Below are positions 63,562 to 64,000 of a DNA stretch of 64,000 bases, one piece after another. Position 1 is the stretch's first letter. Each line of letters begins with the position of its first letter. This stretch comes from JBDSSS01 sp963764195 (GTDB lineage Bacteria > Actinomycetota > Actinomycetes > Actinomycetales > Dermatophilaceae). The translations under genes and the position numbers were made by a program. The notes under the pieces are model-generated. The model was not told where the DNA came from. It ran no database searches and saw only the letters and a program-made list of their open reading frames with translations. Where the stretch lies: the NCBI GenBank assembly GCA_963764195.1, contig CAVXRG010000007.1, forward strand, positions 62,001 through 126,000, read 5' to 3'.

Positions 63562-64000
63562 GTGTCGTGGTCCCTCTGGCTGACCCTCGTCGTCACCGGG
63601 GTCCTCATCTCGCTCACGCCCGGGGCGGGCGCCGTCAACACGATGACGAACTCGATCACCGCGGGCTGGCGCCGGTCGATCTGGGGCGTCGCCGGACAAC
63701 AGGTCGCCCTCGTCCTGCACCTGGCTGTCGTCGCCGCCGGTCTCGGCGTCCTCGTGGCCCGCTCACCGATCGCCTTCAGCCTGATCCGGTATGCCGGAGC
63801 CGCCTACCTCGTCTACCTCGGCGTCCGCCAGCTGCGCGCCGGACCCGACCCGTCCGATCCGGAGCCGCGACGCGAGGTGCCGGACCGACCCGAGCCGGCG
63901 TGGTCGATGGCGAGGCGGGGGCTGCTCGTCAACCTCACCAACCCCAAGGCGGTCGTGTTCTTCCTCGCCTTCACCCCGCAGTTCATCCGGGCGGACCGGC
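63562..64000 (+). CDS. LysE/RhtB-family exporter, N-terminal part (cut by window end)
   Basis: The frame opens at GTG 63562 and is still open at the window edge (146 codons). It reads LTLVVTGVLISLTPGAGAVNTM, AGWRRSIWGVAGQQVALVLHLAVVAAGLG, LIRYAGAAYLVYLGVRQLRAGP and LLVNLTNPKAVVFFLAFTPQF, the full helix 1-4 pattern of LysE/RhtB amino acid exporters, including the NPKA motif. A polar loop of about 35 residues follows YLGVRQLRAGP. Substrate unknown. Confidence 0.9.
   Translation, partial: MSWSLWLTLVVTGVLISLTPGAGAVNTMTNSITAGWRRSIWGVAGQQVALVLHLAVVAAGLGVLVARSPIAFSLIRYAGAAYLVYLGVRQLRAGPDPSDPEPRREVPDRPEPAWSMARRGLLVNLTNPKAVVFFLAFTPQFIRADR

Overview
The window is about 70% GC, with genes packed end to end and start and stop codons overlapping (GTGA, ATGA, TGATG) along most operons. 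The gene content (full menaquinone pathway, NDH-1, two-gene KorAB, system II cytochrome c maturation, M1 aminopeptidase) points to an aerobic, menaquinone-using high-GC actinobacterium. I favour Micrococcales/Intrasporangiaceae, but this is an inference from style and content, not a search.

Layout. 1-2.5 kb: the 3' part of a sensor histidine kinase and an HtrA-type protease. 2.6-8.1 kb: a zinc-ribbon SDR protein, then a polar amino acid ABC transporter coupled to a FAD amino acid oxidase. 8.1-8.4 kb: a convergent spacer with a 26-bp tandem repeat. 8.4-13.2 kb (minus): GNAT, nucleotidyltransferase, pepN, htpX. 13.3-22.3 kb (minus): a partial second complex I cluster with nuoA, B, C, H-N but no D, E, F or G. 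22.45-26.4 kb (plus, divergent from it): korA-korB (2-oxoglutarate:ferredoxin oxidoreductase) and rarD, followed by fumC. 28-29 kb: polyprenyl diphosphate synthase. 29.0-45.3 kb (minus): the complete nuoA-N operon behind a promoter with a Rex-type operator. 45.6-58.3 kb: menG, menF, menD, menC, menB, menE and menA, interleaved with a BKACE enzyme, a lipoprotein/membrane protein pair, a NUDIX hydrolase and a split MFS transporter. 58.4-63.4 kb (minus): ccsB, resB, ccdA, a TlpA-like thioredoxin and a histidine phosphatase. 63.56 kb to the end: the start of a LysE-family exporter.

How it works together. Most of the window builds the membrane electron transport chain. The polyprenyl synthase and men genes make menaquinone. 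The full Nuo complex reduces it with NADH. KorAB probably makes reduced ferredoxin that could feed the NADH-module-less Nuo2 complex. ResB/CcsB/CcdA/TlpA assemble c-type cytochromes downstream.

Strongest observations: (1) the divergent korAB / NuoDEFG-less Nuo2 pair; (2) a Rex operator placed just after the -10 box of the full nuo operon; (3) a 7-base motif GTATGCC present 36 times, kept by unusual codon choices; (4) frameshifts interrupting menD and the MFS gene; (5) several tandem and inverted repeat arrays in spacers; (6) TAGGNT promoter boxes 6-7 bases before start codons, implying leaderless mRNAs.
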